Shown one piece after another: positions 9,319-17,824 of a stretch of DNA of 64,000 bases. Under the pieces are notes generated by a model. It saw nothing but the letters and a program-made list of their open reading frames with translations, was not told the origin of the DNA and made no database searches. This DNA is from Microbacterium binotii. Lineage in GTDB: Bacteria > Actinomycetota > Actinomycetes > Actinomycetales > Microbacteriaceae. Location: the NCBI RefSeq assembly GCF_021398715.1, contig NZ_CP090347.1, positions 806,001 through 870,000 on the forward strand, written 5' to 3'. How positions within the stretch are numbered: the stretch's first letter is position 1; each line of letters starts with the position of its first letter. The translations under genes and the position numbers were made by a program.

Positions 9319-9348
9319 ATGGTAGGCGATATCTTCACCGATAGGGAA
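9319..9348 (-). promoter_or_regulatory. Predicted promoter of the LacI regulator
   Basis: On the minus strand TTCCCT (9348-9343) and TACCAT (9324-9319) are 18 bp apart. The -35 box lies inside the GGAACCGGTTCC palindrome, which fits autoregulation. Confidence 0.4.
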
Positions 9349-9356
9349 CCGGTTCC
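9345..9356. promoter_or_regulatory. Palindromic operator GGAACCGGTTCC
   Basis: A perfect 12-bp palindrome with a central CG, as in LacI operators. It overlaps the -35 region of the regulator promoter. Confidence 0.5.
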
Positions 9357-9374
9357 ACATGGAACAGATGCTAC

Positions 9375-9386
9375 GGGAGCGCTCCC
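9375..9386. promoter_or_regulatory. LacI operator GGGAGCGCTCCC, copy 1
   Basis: A perfect 12-bp palindrome, identical to copy 2. Their centres are 33 bp apart, about three helical turns, which favours cooperative binding. Confidence 0.75.
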
Positions 9387-9407
9387 ATCACCCCGCTCGG
9401 CCTATTC

Positions 9408-9419
9408 GGGAGCGCTCCC
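9408..9419. promoter_or_regulatory. LacI operator GGGAGCGCTCCC, copy 2
   Basis: Same palindrome as copy 1, including the flanking C before and AT after. It lies just upstream of the predicted importer promoter. Confidence 0.75.
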
Positions 9420-9451
9420 ATAGCAGGTTATCGAGTTGTGATCGTTCGCTG

Positions 9452-9480
9452 TTGTGTCGGATGCGGGATTGGATTACGGT
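9452..9480 (+). promoter_or_regulatory. Predicted promoter of the sugar importer operon
   Basis: TTGTGT (9452-9457) and TACGGT (9475-9480) are 17 bp apart, with the two strong operators directly upstream. Confidence 0.4.
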
Positions 9481-9555
9481 GGCGTGGAATCGGTTCCTGA
9501 GTGAAGCCGATACGCGGGGCAAGATGCTCCTGCGTGCTCAAAGAGGAGGAATCAC

Positions 9556-10887
9556 ATGACCAGGTCACAGCGACGTCGGGTGCTTGTCCCGATGGCTCTG
9601 TTGGGAGTCGCCGGCCTTGCGCTCGCAGGCTGTGCCGAGACCAGTTCGTCCCAGGGTGGCGGCTCGGTCGAGGGCGCGACGGTCCAGATCGCCGGCGGTA
9701 TCACCGGCGGCGAGGCGGACGCGCTCAACAAGTCCTTCGAGCAGTTCACCGCCGACACGGGCATCAAGGTCGTCTACACGGGTGACAAGAGCTTCGAGGG
9801 CAACATCGTGACGAAGGTGACGGGTGGCTCGGCCCCCGACATCGCGATCGTCCCACAGCCGGGTCTGCTCAAGTCCCTCATCGAGACCGGTGAGGTGAAG
9901 GAGGGCTCCGACGCCGTTTCCAAGAACGTCGACGAGTACTGGTCCGCAGACTGGAAGAACTACGGCAGCCTCGACGGCAAGTTCTACGCGGCGCCGATGC
10001 TCGGCAACGTGAAGGGCTACGTCTGGTACTCGCCCGCCAGCTTCAAGGAGTGGGGTGTCGAGGCTCCCAAGACGTGGGACGACCTGCTGACGCTCACCCA
10101 GACCATCCGCGACAAGACCGGCGCCGCCCCGTGGTGCGCGGGCTTCGCGTCCGACGCCGCATCCGGCTGGCCCGGTACGGACTGGATCGAGGACCTCGTG
10201 CTGCGCCAGTCCGGTGCCGACGTGTACGACCAGTGGGTCGCCAACGAGGTCAAGTTCACCGACCCGCAGATCAAGGACGCATTCGACGCCGTCGGCAAGA
10301 TCCTGCTGAACCCGGACTACGTGAACGCGGGCTACGGCGACGTCAAGAGCATCAACTCCACCGCTTTCGGTGACGTCGCGGCCGCGGTCGCCGACGGTCG
10401 TTGCGCTCTGACGCACCAGGCGTCGTTCCTTTCGGCGAACTTCCTCGAGGCCAAGACCGCCTCCGGTGCCACGCCCACCGTCGCCCCCGACGGTGACGTC
10501 TACGCGTTCCTGCTGCCCGGCATCACCGCCGATGGTGAGCAGTACGTCGAGGCCGGCGGCGAGTTCGTGACGGCGTTCAGCGACGACGAGGCCGTCCAGA
10601 AGGTCGTGGAGTACATGTCGACTCCCGAGTTCGCCGACGCTCGCGTCAAGCTCGGCGGCGTCATCTCCGCCAACAAGGGCGCCGACCCGTCGCTCGCCTC
10701 GAGCGAGTTCCTGACGGACGCCATGAAGACGCTGCAGGACCCGTCCACGGTCGTCCGCTTCGACGCCTCCGACCTGATGCCGGCCACCGTGGGTCAGGGC
10801 TCGTTCTGGAAGGGCATGGTCAACTGGATCGACGGCCGTCCGGTCGACCAGGTACTCAGCGACATCCAGGCGGGATACGACAACTAA
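9556..10887 (+). CDS. Sugar ABC transporter substrate-binding lipoprotein
   Basis: The 443-residue extracellular solute-binding protein (family 1 type) has a lipoprotein signal peptide ending LALAGC, so Cys about 26 would be lipidated. The mature part resembles alpha-glucoside-type binding proteins (NKSFEQFTADTGIKVVYTG, GSAPDIAIVPQPGLL, conserved aromatic residues). It captures sugar outside the membrane and delivers it to the two permeases downstream. GAGGAGG at 9543-9549 supports ATG 9556. Two GGGAGCGCTCCC operators upstream point to LacI repression. The substrate is uncertain: the protein suggests alpha-glucosides, while the operator type is best known from cello-oligosaccharide control. 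Confidence 0.9.
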   Translation: MTRSQRRRVLVPMALLGVAGLALAGCAETSSSQGGGSVEGATVQIAGGITGGEADALNKSFEQFTADTGIKVVYTGDKSFEGNIVTKVTGGSAPDIAIVPQPGLLKSLIETGEVKEGSDAVSKNVDEYWSADWKNYGSLDGKFYAAPMLGNVKGYVWYSPASFKEWGVEAPKTWDDLLTLTQTIRDKTGAAPWCAGFASDAASGWPGTDWIEDLVLRQSGADVYDQWVANEVKFTDPQIKDAFDAVGKILLNPDYVNAGYGDVKSINSTAFGDVAAAVADGRCALTHQASFLSANFLEAKTASGATPTVAPDGDVYAFLLPGITADGEQYVEAGGEFVTAFSDDEAVQKVVEYMSTPEFADARVKLGGVISANKGADPSLASSEFLTDAMKTLQDPSTVVRFDASDLMPATVGQGSFWKGMVNWIDGRPVDQVLSDIQAGYDN

Positions 10888-10908
10888 TCCCGTCGGCTCG
10901 CTCGCGAC

Positions 10909-10946
10909 CGCGGGGTCGTCCGGCTCTTGTGCCGGGCGGCCCCGCG
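10909..10946 (+). terminator. Intercistronic stem-loop after the binding-protein gene
   Basis: A 16-bp stem with two G-T pairs (10909-10924 with 10931-10946) and no T-tract. It probably protects the binding-protein mRNA or reduces read-through into the permeases rather than ending the operon. Confidence 0.6.
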
Positions 10947-10986
10947 GCCCCGCCCGCGGGCGGCCGCCAGGAGGACAAGGACCCAG

Positions 10987-12321
10987 ATGTCCCAGACGAA
11001 AACGACGGAGCCGCTCGTCTTCCATGACGAGCTCCAGCCTCCGAAATCGCCCCGCGCGCGCAAGATCGCGACGATCATCGCCATCGCCGCCGCGGCTCTC
11101 GTCGTCATCGCCGCGCTTCTGCTGTGGCTGAGCCCGCAGGTTGACGACGCGCCGCCGACTTCGCTCGGTTTCTCGCTCAACAGCTTCTTCATCTGGCTGG
11201 GTGGGCTGAACCCCATCGTGCAGATCCCCATCGTGCTGATCGTGTTCGGCGCCGTGGTCGGACTCGTGCTGCTGCTCATCGAGTTCGCGCCCCGACGCGG
11301 TCGCGGCTACATGTGGCTCCGCGTCGTCGCGTGCTTCGCGATTCCGCTGCTCGCCTTCATGCTGCTTCGCCCCTACCAGAACGCGCTCGTCTACGTCCTC
11401 GCCATCGCCCTGGGCGTGGGCGCCCTGCTCTTCTTCGCCGACTATCGATCCCGCGAAGGCTCGGGATACGTGTTCCAGCTCGTCGTGTTCCTGGCACCGG
11501 CGATGCTGCTGCTCCTGCTGGGACTCATCTATCCGGCGATCTCGACCTTCTTCCAGTCGTTCTTCGACAAGACGGGTGACAACTTCGTCGGCCTCGAGAA
11601 CTACATCTGGACCTTCACGAACCCCGAGGGCTTCTGGTCGGTCATCAACACGGTCATCTGGGCACTGTTCGCCCCGACGCTGTCGACCATCATCGGACTC
11701 GCCTATGCGGCGTTCATCGACCGCGCGCGAGGCGAGAAGATCCTGAAGGTGCTCGTGTTCATGCCGGTCGCGATCTCGTTCGTCGGCGCCGGCATCATCT
11801 GGAAGTTCGTCTACGACTACCGCCAGGGCGAGCAGATCGGTCTGCTCAACGCGATCGTGACCATGTTCGGCGGACAGCCCGTCGGCTGGCTGGACGCGCA
11901 GCCGCTCGTCAACACCTTCGCGCTGCTGGCCGTGTTCGTGTGGACGCAGACCGGCTTCGCGATGGTCATCCTCTCGGCCGCCATCAAGGCGATCCCGACG
12001 GAGCAGCTGGAGGCCGCGCAGCTCGACGGCGCCTCGGCCTGGCAGCGGTTCACGAACGTGACCGTTCCGGGCATCCGCTCCTCGCTGATCGTCGTGCTCA
12101 CGACGATCACGATCGCCTCGCTCAAGGTCTACGACATCGTCGCCGTCATGACCGGTGGTCGGTCGAACACCTCGGTGCTGGGCTTCGAGATGGTCAACCA
12201 GCAGCAGCGGTTCCAGAGCTACGGGCACTCGTCGGCACTGGCCGTCGTGCTCTTCCTGTTCGTGCTGCCGCTGATCATCTACAACGCGCGTCAGATGCGC
12301 AAGCAGAAGGAGATCCGATGA
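10987..12321 (+). CDS. Sugar ABC transporter permease, MalF/AglF type
   Basis: This 444-residue integral membrane protein has extra N-terminal membrane segments (about residues 20-40, 60-80 and 100-150) ahead of the standard six-helix permease domain. The EAA loop motif is visible (EQLEAAQLDGASAWQRFTNVTVPGI). It forms half of the membrane channel with the next gene. The frame is open upstream, but ATG 10987 (MSQTKTTEP) is preferred: AGGAGG lies at 10969-10974 and the upstream extension is low-complexity Arg/Pro. It overlaps the next gene by 4 bp (ATGA). Confidence 0.9.
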   Translation: MSQTKTTEPLVFHDELQPPKSPRARKIATIIAIAAAALVVIAALLLWLSPQVDDAPPTSLGFSLNSFFIWLGGLNPIVQIPIVLIVFGAVVGLVLLLIEFAPRRGRGYMWLRVVACFAIPLLAFMLLRPYQNALVYVLAIALGVGALLFFADYRSREGSGYVFQLVVFLAPAMLLLLLGLIYPAISTFFQSFFDKTGDNFVGLENYIWTFTNPEGFWSVINTVIWALFAPTLSTIIGLAYAAFIDRARGEKILKVLVFMPVAISFVGAGIIWKFVYDYRQGEQIGLLNAIVTMFGGQPVGWLDAQPLVNTFALLAVFVWTQTGFAMVILSAAIKAIPTEQLEAAQLDGASAWQRFTNVTVPGIRSSLIVVLTTITIASLKVYDIVAVMTGGRSNTSVLGFEMVNQQQRFQSYGHSSALAVVLFLFVLPLIIYNARQMRKQKEIR

Positions 12322-13292
12322 GCGCCGCCGCCCCGACCACGCCGGCGTTCGACGCCAAGGCTGCGCGCAAGGTCGCGCGCGACACCCGCCGCAACGAGAA
12401 GACGGCGCAGAAGCGGATGACGTCGAAGACGGCCACGCTGATCGCGATCATCATCGCGATCTTCTGGACCATCCCGACCTTCAGCCTCTTCGTCACCTCG
12501 TTCCGCCCCGGTGCCGACTCCCAGACGAGCGGATGGTGGACGGTCTTCGTCGACCCCGCGTTCACGCTCGACAACTACTTCGACGCGCTCACCTCCGGTG
12601 GCACCGCGTTGACGCTGGGGGAGTCGTTCCTCAACTCGCTCGCCATCGCCATCCCCGCCACCGCCATCCCGATCGCGTTGGCATCGCTGGCGGCGTACGC
12701 GTTCGCCTGGATCGACTTCAAGGGCAAGAACGGCCTGTTCATCTTCGTGTTCGCATTGCAGATCGTGCCGATCCAGATGGCCCTCGTGCCGCTGCTCAGC
12801 CTGTTCTCGCGCGGCCTCGAGATCAACGGTGTCGCCGTCTTCCCCGGCTTCGAGCTGCGCGGAGTGGAGCACAGCTTCGCGACGGTGTGGATCGCCCACG
12901 CGATCTTCGCCATGCCGCTGGCGATCTTCCTGCTGCACAACTTCATCTCGGAGATCCCGAGCGAGGTCATCGAGGCGGCACGCGTCGACGGCGCCGGTCA
13001 CGGGCAGATCTTCTTCCGGATGATCCTGCCCCTGGCGATGCCGGCCATCGCGTCGTTCGCGATCTTCCAGTTCCTGTGGGTGTGGAACGACCTGCTGGTG
13101 GCCACGATCTTCGCGCCGAGCTCATCGCTGCCGTTGACGCAGACGTTGAACTCGCTGTCCGGATCCTGGGGCGACCGCTGGTATCTCCAGTCGGCGGGTA
13201 CGTTCATCTCGATCATCGTCCCGCTGATCGTGTTCTTCGCTCTGCAGCGGTTCTTCGTGCGCGGCCTGCTGGCCGGCGCGACGAAGGGCTGA
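12318..13292 (+). CDS. Sugar ABC transporter permease, MalG/AglG type
   Basis: This 324-residue permease has a basic cytoplasmic N-terminus, six membrane segments and an EAA loop (SEVIEAARVDGAGHGQIFF). It pairs with the upstream permease. ATG 12318 overlaps the previous stop as ATGA and AAGGAG lies at 12307-12312. It is the last gene of the operon and a perfect terminator follows. No ATP-binding subunit is present in the cluster; in actinobacteria such importers usually share a distant MsiK-type ATPase. Confidence 0.92.
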   Translation: MSAAAPTTPAFDAKAARKVARDTRRNEKTAQKRMTSKTATLIAIIIAIFWTIPTFSLFVTSFRPGADSQTSGWWTVFVDPAFTLDNYFDALTSGGTALTLGESFLNSLAIAIPATAIPIALASLAAYAFAWIDFKGKNGLFIFVFALQIVPIQMALVPLLSLFSRGLEINGVAVFPGFELRGVEHSFATVWIAHAIFAMPLAIFLLHNFISEIPSEVIEAARVDGAGHGQIFFRMILPLAMPAIASFAIFQFLWVWNDLLVATIFAPSSSLPLTQTLNSLSGSWGDRWYLQSAGTFISIIVPLIVFFALQRFFVRGLLAGATKG

Positions 13293-13309
13293 CGCCCCCC
13301 GCGACGCAG

Positions 13310-13347
13310 ATCAGGGGACCGCATCCGAGAGGATGCGGTCCCCTGAT
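13310..13347 (+). terminator. Terminator of the sugar importer operon
   Basis: A perfect 17-bp stem (13310-13326 with 13331-13347) with a GAGA loop. The top of the stem is CCGCATCC facing GGATGCGG, two inverted copies of the frequent octamer. Confidence 0.85.
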
Positions 13348-13367
13348 GCGTTCGCGCGGCAGGCGGA

Positions 13368-13373
13368 TAGGGT
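13368..13373 (+). promoter_or_regulatory. -10 box TAGGGT, leaderless start
   Basis: Six nt separate TAGGGT from ATG 13380, so transcription should start at the start codon. Confidence 0.5.
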
Positions 13374-13379
13374 GAGCGC

Positions 13380-15845
13380 ATGCACCAGGGGGCGGGCCCA
13401 TCCGAGCAGGCACTCTCGATCGCCGATCCGGACACCGGCCTCGACGCGGAAGAGGCTGCCCGGCGTCTCGCCGCGGGTCTCGGCAACTCGGTCGACGCCG
13501 ACACGTCGCGCAGCGTCTGGAACATCGTGCGCGCCAACGTGTTCACTCTGTTCAACGGCATCGTCGGGGCGTGCTTCCTCGTCCTTCTGCTGGTGGGCCG
13601 ATGGCAGGACGCCCTGTTCGGCCTGGCCGCTTTCGCCAACGCGATCATCGGCACGGTGCAGGAGTTCCGCGCCAAACTCGCCCTCGACCGTCTCGCCCTG
13701 CTGAACGCGCCGCGCGCCCGCGTGCGACGCGACGGTCGCGAGGTGGAGATCGCGCCGGCGGAGGTCGTGCTCGGCGACGTGCTCGTGCTGCGAGCGGGCG
13801 ATCAGATCGCTGCGGACGCTGTGCTCGAGCGCTCCGTGGCGCTGCAGGTCGACGAGTCGATGCTGACCGGCGAGTCGGATGCGGTTGACAAGCGCCCCGG
13901 CGACGAGGTGCTCTCGGGGTCGATCGTCGTGGGCGGCGAGGGCGACGCGCGGGTCGACAAGGTCGGGGCCGACTCGTACGCGAATCGCTTCCAATCCGAG
14001 GCCAAGCGCTTCTCGATGGTGCGCAGCGAGCTTCGCACCAGCATCGACCGCGTCCTGAGGTGGGTGAGCTGGGGGATCGGACCCATCGGGCTGCTCGTGC
14101 TCAACGCGCAGGTCATGGTCGCGGGCGGCTGGACGGTGATCTTCTCGGAGGGCCGCTGGGAGCAGGCGGTCGTCAACACGATCGCCTCGCTCACGGCGAT
14201 GATCCCGTTGGGCCTCGTGCTCATGACCTCCATCGCGTTCGCCGTCGGGGCGGCGAAACTCGCCGCCAAACAGGTGCTCGTCAACGAGCTGCCGGCCGTC
14301 GAGGGACTCGCGAGGGTCGACGTCATCTGCCTCGACAAGACCGGCACGCTGACCGAGGGTGAGATCACCTTCGACGCCGCTCATCCGCTGCCGGATGCGG
14401 CGGAGGGCTGGGAGAGCGCGCTCGCGTGGTACGGCGCGGCCCCCGATGCCAACGCGACGGCGCGGTGTCTGCGCGAGCCGTATCCGAACGCGCCGGACAC
14501 TCCGCCGACCGCTCGGATCGGGTTCTCGTCCGCCCGCAAGTGGAGCGCGGTCTCGCTGGCGGGGGCGACCTGGGTGCTGGGCGCGCCCGAGATGGTGTTT
14601 CCCGAGGAGGCGACCGATGCCGCATCCGTCCTCGGCGCGCTCGTCACCGGACTCGCCTCGCGGGGACTGCGCACGCTCGTGCTGGCGCAGGCGCCGGTCG
14701 AACTCGACGACCGGGACGTGGCGGAGGAGCGGCTTCCGGCTCCGCTCCGCCCCGTCGCGGTCGTCACGTTCCGGGAGCGCGTGCGTGCGGATGCGGCGCA
14801 GACGCTCTCGTACTTCCACGCGCAGGGTGTCGGCGTGCGCATCATCTCGGGTGACAACCCGCGCACGGTCGCCGCCATCGCCCGCGATGTGGGGCTCGAT
14901 GTCGTCGAGGGATACGACGCGCGTGCGCTTCCCGAGGATCAGGAGGCGCTGGCAGAGGTCCTCGAGTCGAACACCGTGTTCGGGCGGGTCACCCCCGAGC
15001 AGAAGAAGGCGATGGTGCTCGCCCTGCAGAGCCGCGGGCACACCGTCGCGATGACGGGAGACGGCGTCAACGACGCGCTCGCCATCAAGAGCGCCGACAT
15101 GGGGATCGCGATGAACTCCGGCGCCGCAGCGACCAAGGCCGTCGCGCGCCTCGTGCTGCTGGACGGCAGGTTCTCGCACCTGCCCGACGTCGTCGCCGAG
15201 GGGCGTCAGGTCATCGCGAACATCGAGCGCGTCTCGATGCTGTTCCTCACCAAGACCGCCTACGCGACGGCACTTGCCATCCTGTTCGGCACGCTCGTCC
15301 TGTCGTTCCCGTTCCTGCCGCGCCAGCTGTCCATCACCGACGGGCTGACCATCGGCATCCCCGCGTTCTTCCTCGCGCTCATGCCGAACGCCCGGCGATA
15401 CATCCCGGGCTTCCTGCCGCGCTCACTCGCCTTCGCCCTGCCCTCAGGGCTCATCGTGGCGCTCACGCTCACCGGATACGCGCTCGTCGCACGTTCGATC
15501 GGGGTCGGGGAGGACCAGCTGCGCACGGGCTCGACCATCATCCTCGCCGTCGTCGGCATCTGGATCCTGTCCATCCTGTCGCGTCCGCTCAACCGCTTCA
15601 AAGTGATCGTGATCGGTGTCATGTTCCTCGCGCTGATCACGCTGTTCACGGTGCCGTTGTCGATCGAGTTCTTCCAGCTCGTCGATCCCGGCCGCGAGGG
15701 CGCGTACGCCCTGACCCTGTTCGTGATCGGCGCCATCGGCGCGATCGAGATCGTGCGCGTGTTCCACGTGCGGTACGTTCGCGCCTCGCTCGCCCGCTCT
15801 CAGGGGGCGAAGGGGTCCGGCGCGGTCTCCCGCGAGCGGAAGTAG
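13380..15845 (+). CDS. Cation-translocating P-type ATPase, CtpE-like
   Basis: An 821-residue membrane pump. It shows the actuator-domain TGES (about 163), the phosphorylated aspartate in DKTGTLTEG (D319), the hinge motif TGDGVNDALA (about 560), two membrane helices before the actuator domain and a C-terminal helix bundle. It lacks an N-terminal CxxC heavy-metal domain, so it is not a copper or zinc type. Overall it resembles mycobacterial CtpE, a calcium-uptake ATPase, but the ion is not certain. ATG 13380 lies 6 nt after a -10 box. Its last 46 bp overlap the convergent gene at 15800. Confidence 0.88.
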   Translation: MHQGAGPSEQALSIADPDTGLDAEEAARRLAAGLGNSVDADTSRSVWNIVRANVFTLFNGIVGACFLVLLLVGRWQDALFGLAAFANAIIGTVQEFRAKLALDRLALLNAPRARVRRDGREVEIAPAEVVLGDVLVLRAGDQIAADAVLERSVALQVDESMLTGESDAVDKRPGDEVLSGSIVVGGEGDARVDKVGADSYANRFQSEAKRFSMVRSELRTSIDRVLRWVSWGIGPIGLLVLNAQVMVAGGWTVIFSEGRWEQAVVNTIASLTAMIPLGLVLMTSIAFAVGAAKLAAKQVLVNELPAVEGLARVDVICLDKTGTLTEGEITFDAAHPLPDAAEGWESALAWYGAAPDANATARCLREPYPNAPDTPPTARIGFSSARKWSAVSLAGATWVLGAPEMVFPEEATDAASVLGALVTGLASRGLRTLVLAQAPVELDDRDVAEERLPAPLRPVAVVTFRERVRADAAQTLSYFHAQGVGVRIISGDNPRTVAAIARDVGLDVVEGYDARALPEDQEALAEVLESNTVFGRVTPEQKKAMVLALQSRGHTVAMTGDGVNDALAIKSADMGIAMNSGAAATKAVARLVLLDGRFSHLPDVVAEGRQVIANIERVSMLFLTKTAYATALAILFGTLVLSFPFLPRQLSITDGLTIGIPAFFLALMPNARRYIPGFLPRSLAFALPSGLIVALTLTGYALVARSIGVGEDQLRTGSTIILAVVGIWILSILSRPLNRFKVIVIGVMFLALITLFTVPLSIEFFQLVDPGREGAYALTLFVIGAIGAIEIVRVFHVRYVRASLARSQGAKGSGAVSRERK

Positions 15846-16222
15846 CGCGAGCCCGGCGGCGTCCACAGGACGACGAGAAGAGCGATCTGCAGGGCGATCT
15901 GCACGAAGAGCAGGCCGTCCCAGGTGTCGCTGGTGACGATGGTGATCACGTGCAGCGTGAGCTGGATGCCGATGTAGACGGTCACGAGCAGCCGGGACAG
16001 TCGACTGCCCCGTGCGATTCCCGAGGCGACCGCGAGCGTCAGGAGCCCGAACAGGATGATGCCCGCGCCGATGAGCGAGACGGCCAGCACGTCGGCGGCG
16101 GCGACGTCGTACCGGCTCAGCAGCACGAGGATGCCGAGCACGACGTTGTAGGCACCGGTGAGGGAGACCAGCACGACCGCGAGGGTCACCGCGACGGGGC
16201 GGCGGACGTGGTGCTGGTTCAC
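15800..16222 (-). CDS. Small four-helix membrane protein of unknown function
   Basis: The 140 residues form about four hydrophobic helices (about 8-30, 45-68, 75-95 and 103-122) between short polar ends. I do not recognise a family beyond a general resemblance to small actinobacterial integral membrane proteins. The start is GTG 16222: TATGGT lies exactly 6 nt upstream, which suggests a leaderless transcript. The 3' end overlaps the convergent P-type ATPase gene by 46 bp. No partner is evident from context. Confidence 0.7.
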   Translation of the reverse strand: MNQHHVRRPVAVTLAVVLVSLTGAYNVVLGILVLLSRYDVAAADVLAVSLIGAGIILFGLLTLAVASGIARGSRLSRLLVTVYIGIQLTLHVITIVTSDTWDGLLFVQIALQIALLVVLWTPPGSRYFRSRETAPDPFAP

Positions 16223-16228
16223 GCGACC

Positions 16229-16234
16229 ACCATA
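16229..16234 (-). promoter_or_regulatory. -10 box TATGGT, leaderless GTG start
   Basis: Six nt upstream of GTG 16222 on the minus strand. Confidence 0.5.
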
Positions 16235-16247
16235 GCGGCCGCCCGGC

Positions 16248-16901
16248 TCAGCCGACCGAGCAGCCCAGCCGCGCCTGCGAGGCGCGCATCGCGTCGATCT
16301 CCGCGGTCTGGTTGACCTTCATCGTCTCCGCGACCTGGAGCACCCTGGGGATGCTGCCGCGCTCGAGCACGGCATCGGCCATCGGGATGGCGCCCTCGTG
16401 GTGACGGATCATGAGCGTCAGGAACTGGCAGTCCAGCGCCGTGCCGGTCGCGCTGCGGAGTTCGGCCAGCTCCGCATCGGTGGCCATCCCCATCGAGGCG
16501 CGTACCTCGGCCGGGTCGGCGTCGGCTGCGGTACCGTGCGAGCCATGACCGTCGGTGTCGTCCATCCAGCTCATGAGAGTGCCCTGCTGCGGCACGCCCC
16601 ACTCGGTGAGCCACTCGAACATCCAGCCGTTCTGCGACGCCTGACCGGTGGCGATGTCGTACGAGAGCGCCTTCACGATGTCATCGTCCGTGCCGCGGTA
16701 GGCGATCATCGCCATCTCGACGGCCTGGTCGTGGTGCACCTGCATGTCGCGGGCGAAGCCGATGTCGGCGGCGTTGGGTACGGCGGGGCCGTTGCTGAAG
16801 AGCGAGAAGCGTCCGATCGCGAAGCCGACCGCGATAACGGCGAGCGCGACCAGCCCGATGGCGATCCATCGGGCCGGTCGGCGCTCGGTGCGTTCGGTCA
16901 T
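16248..16901 (-). CDS. DUF305 family membrane-anchored protein
   Basis: The 217-residue protein has one N-terminal membrane anchor (about residues 12-32) and an extracytoplasmic DUF305 domain. It shows both histidine-rich signatures: DMQVHHDQAVEMA and MIRHHEGAIPMA. The domain is a ferritin-like helical bundle often linked to metal, especially copper, handling outside the membrane; its chemistry is not established. It starts 4 bp after the DUF3105 gene, so the two are one operon. This pairing suggests joint action at the cell surface. Confidence 0.88.
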   Translation of the reverse strand: MTERTERRPARWIAIGLVALAVIAVGFAIGRFSLFSNGPAVPNAADIGFARDMQVHHDQAVEMAMIAYRGTDDDIVKALSYDIATGQASQNGWMFEWLTEWGVPQQGTLMSWMDDTDGHGSHGTAADADPAEVRASMGMATDAELAELRSATGTALDCQFLTLMIRHHEGAIPMADAVLERGSIPRVLQVAETMKVNQTAEIDAMRASQARLGCSVG

Positions 16902-16905
16902 CGGG

Positions 16906-17610
16906 TCACTGACGGCCGGGGGCGTCGACGCCGCCGCTGCAGACGGCGTTCGGCTCGGGCGCGTTCTGGCTGCGCCAGTACTCCTCGAAGAACTCCGGGA
17001 TGCGGGTGTCGTCGGCCGTGTCGAGCTTGAGCTGCGCGTTCCATGCGCTCAGCACGATGGGGGAGTCGAGGCCATCGTACGGCGAGAGCAGCGTGTACGT
17101 CTGCGGGAAGTAGCTCTTCAGGGTCGCGAGCTCGTCGTCGCCCACCCGCGCCGGGTCGTAGGTGACCCAGACGGCGCCGTGCTCCATCGAGTGCACGGCG
17201 TTCTCGTTCGGGACGGGCTCGGTGTAGATCCCGCAGTTGAGCCAGATCGGGTTGTGCTCGCCGCCCGCCGGCGGGGTCTGCGGGTACTCGACCGGGCCCT
17301 CGACGTGATTCGTGGTGTTGGAGAAGGTCTCGACGCCGTCGATGACGGCGCCCGTGGAGTCCTGGGCGCCGTAGGTGACCGGCTTCGGCGTGAAGACGAT
17401 CGAGGCGACCACGAGCGCGACGACGACGACCGCTGCACCCGAGCCGACGACCCACCACACGAGCTTGCTGCGCCGACGCTTGGCGAGCTGGCGCTGGTAC
17501 TCGGCGAGCTTCTCCTGGCGGCGCTGCTCGCGCTCCTGCTTCTGGGAGCTGGCGATCTTCGCCTGCGTCGCGGGATTGCCGCTCTGGCGCTTGTCGGGCG
17601 TCGGGGTCAT
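16906..17610 (-). CDS. DUF3105 family membrane-anchored protein
   Basis: The 234-residue protein has a charged N-terminal coiled segment (about 10-38), one membrane helix (about 39-62) and an extracytoplasmic DUF3105 domain with the conserved NCGIYTEPV and MEHGAVWVTYDP stretches. The function is unknown. The frame is open to 17697, but ATG 17610 (MTPTPDKR) fits the basic topology and has GAGGA 11 nt upstream; the longer version adds a Pro/Cys-rich run unlike the family. It is the first gene of the DUF3105-DUF305 operon, divergent from the MFS gene. Confidence 0.87.
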   Translation of the reverse strand: MTPTPDKRQSGNPATQAKIASSQKQEREQRRQEKLAEYQRQLAKRRRSKLVWWVVGSGAAVVVVALVVASIVFTPKPVTYGAQDSTGAVIDGVETFSNTTNHVEGPVEYPQTPPAGGEHNPIWLNCGIYTEPVPNENAVHSMEHGAVWVTYDPARVGDDELATLKSYFPQTYTLLSPYDGLDSPIVLSAWNAQLKLDTADDTRIPEFFEEYWRSQNAPEPNAVCSGGVDAPGRQ

Positions 17611-17745
17611 GTGATGTACGTCCTCGGGTGAGTGGGGGCACGGAAGGGCGGGACAGGGGCCGTGCTGCCGGCCCGGGGGGATTCTATGCGAACGCATCGT
17701 GTATGGGCTGGGAAGTCATCCGGGCCGGTGTCGGAGGAGCTCGGA

Positions 17746-17751
17746 TAGAAT
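17746..17751 (+). promoter_or_regulatory. Predicted -10 box of the MFS gene
   Basis: TAGAAT is a near-consensus hexamer about 75 nt before the proposed TTG start. I see no convincing -35 box. Confidence 0.35.
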
Positions 17752-17824
17752 CGGTCTGCCGCTCGAATCGTTTCGAGTGCCGCCCGCCGCTCGGCGCCAC
17801 CCTCTCTTGCGAACTGGTACCCCT

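Noticed and set aside
9565-12228. Long minus-strand open frame across the sugar importer genes
   Set aside because: Low-complexity Glu/Arg/Asp-rich product, antisense to well-supported transporter genes.
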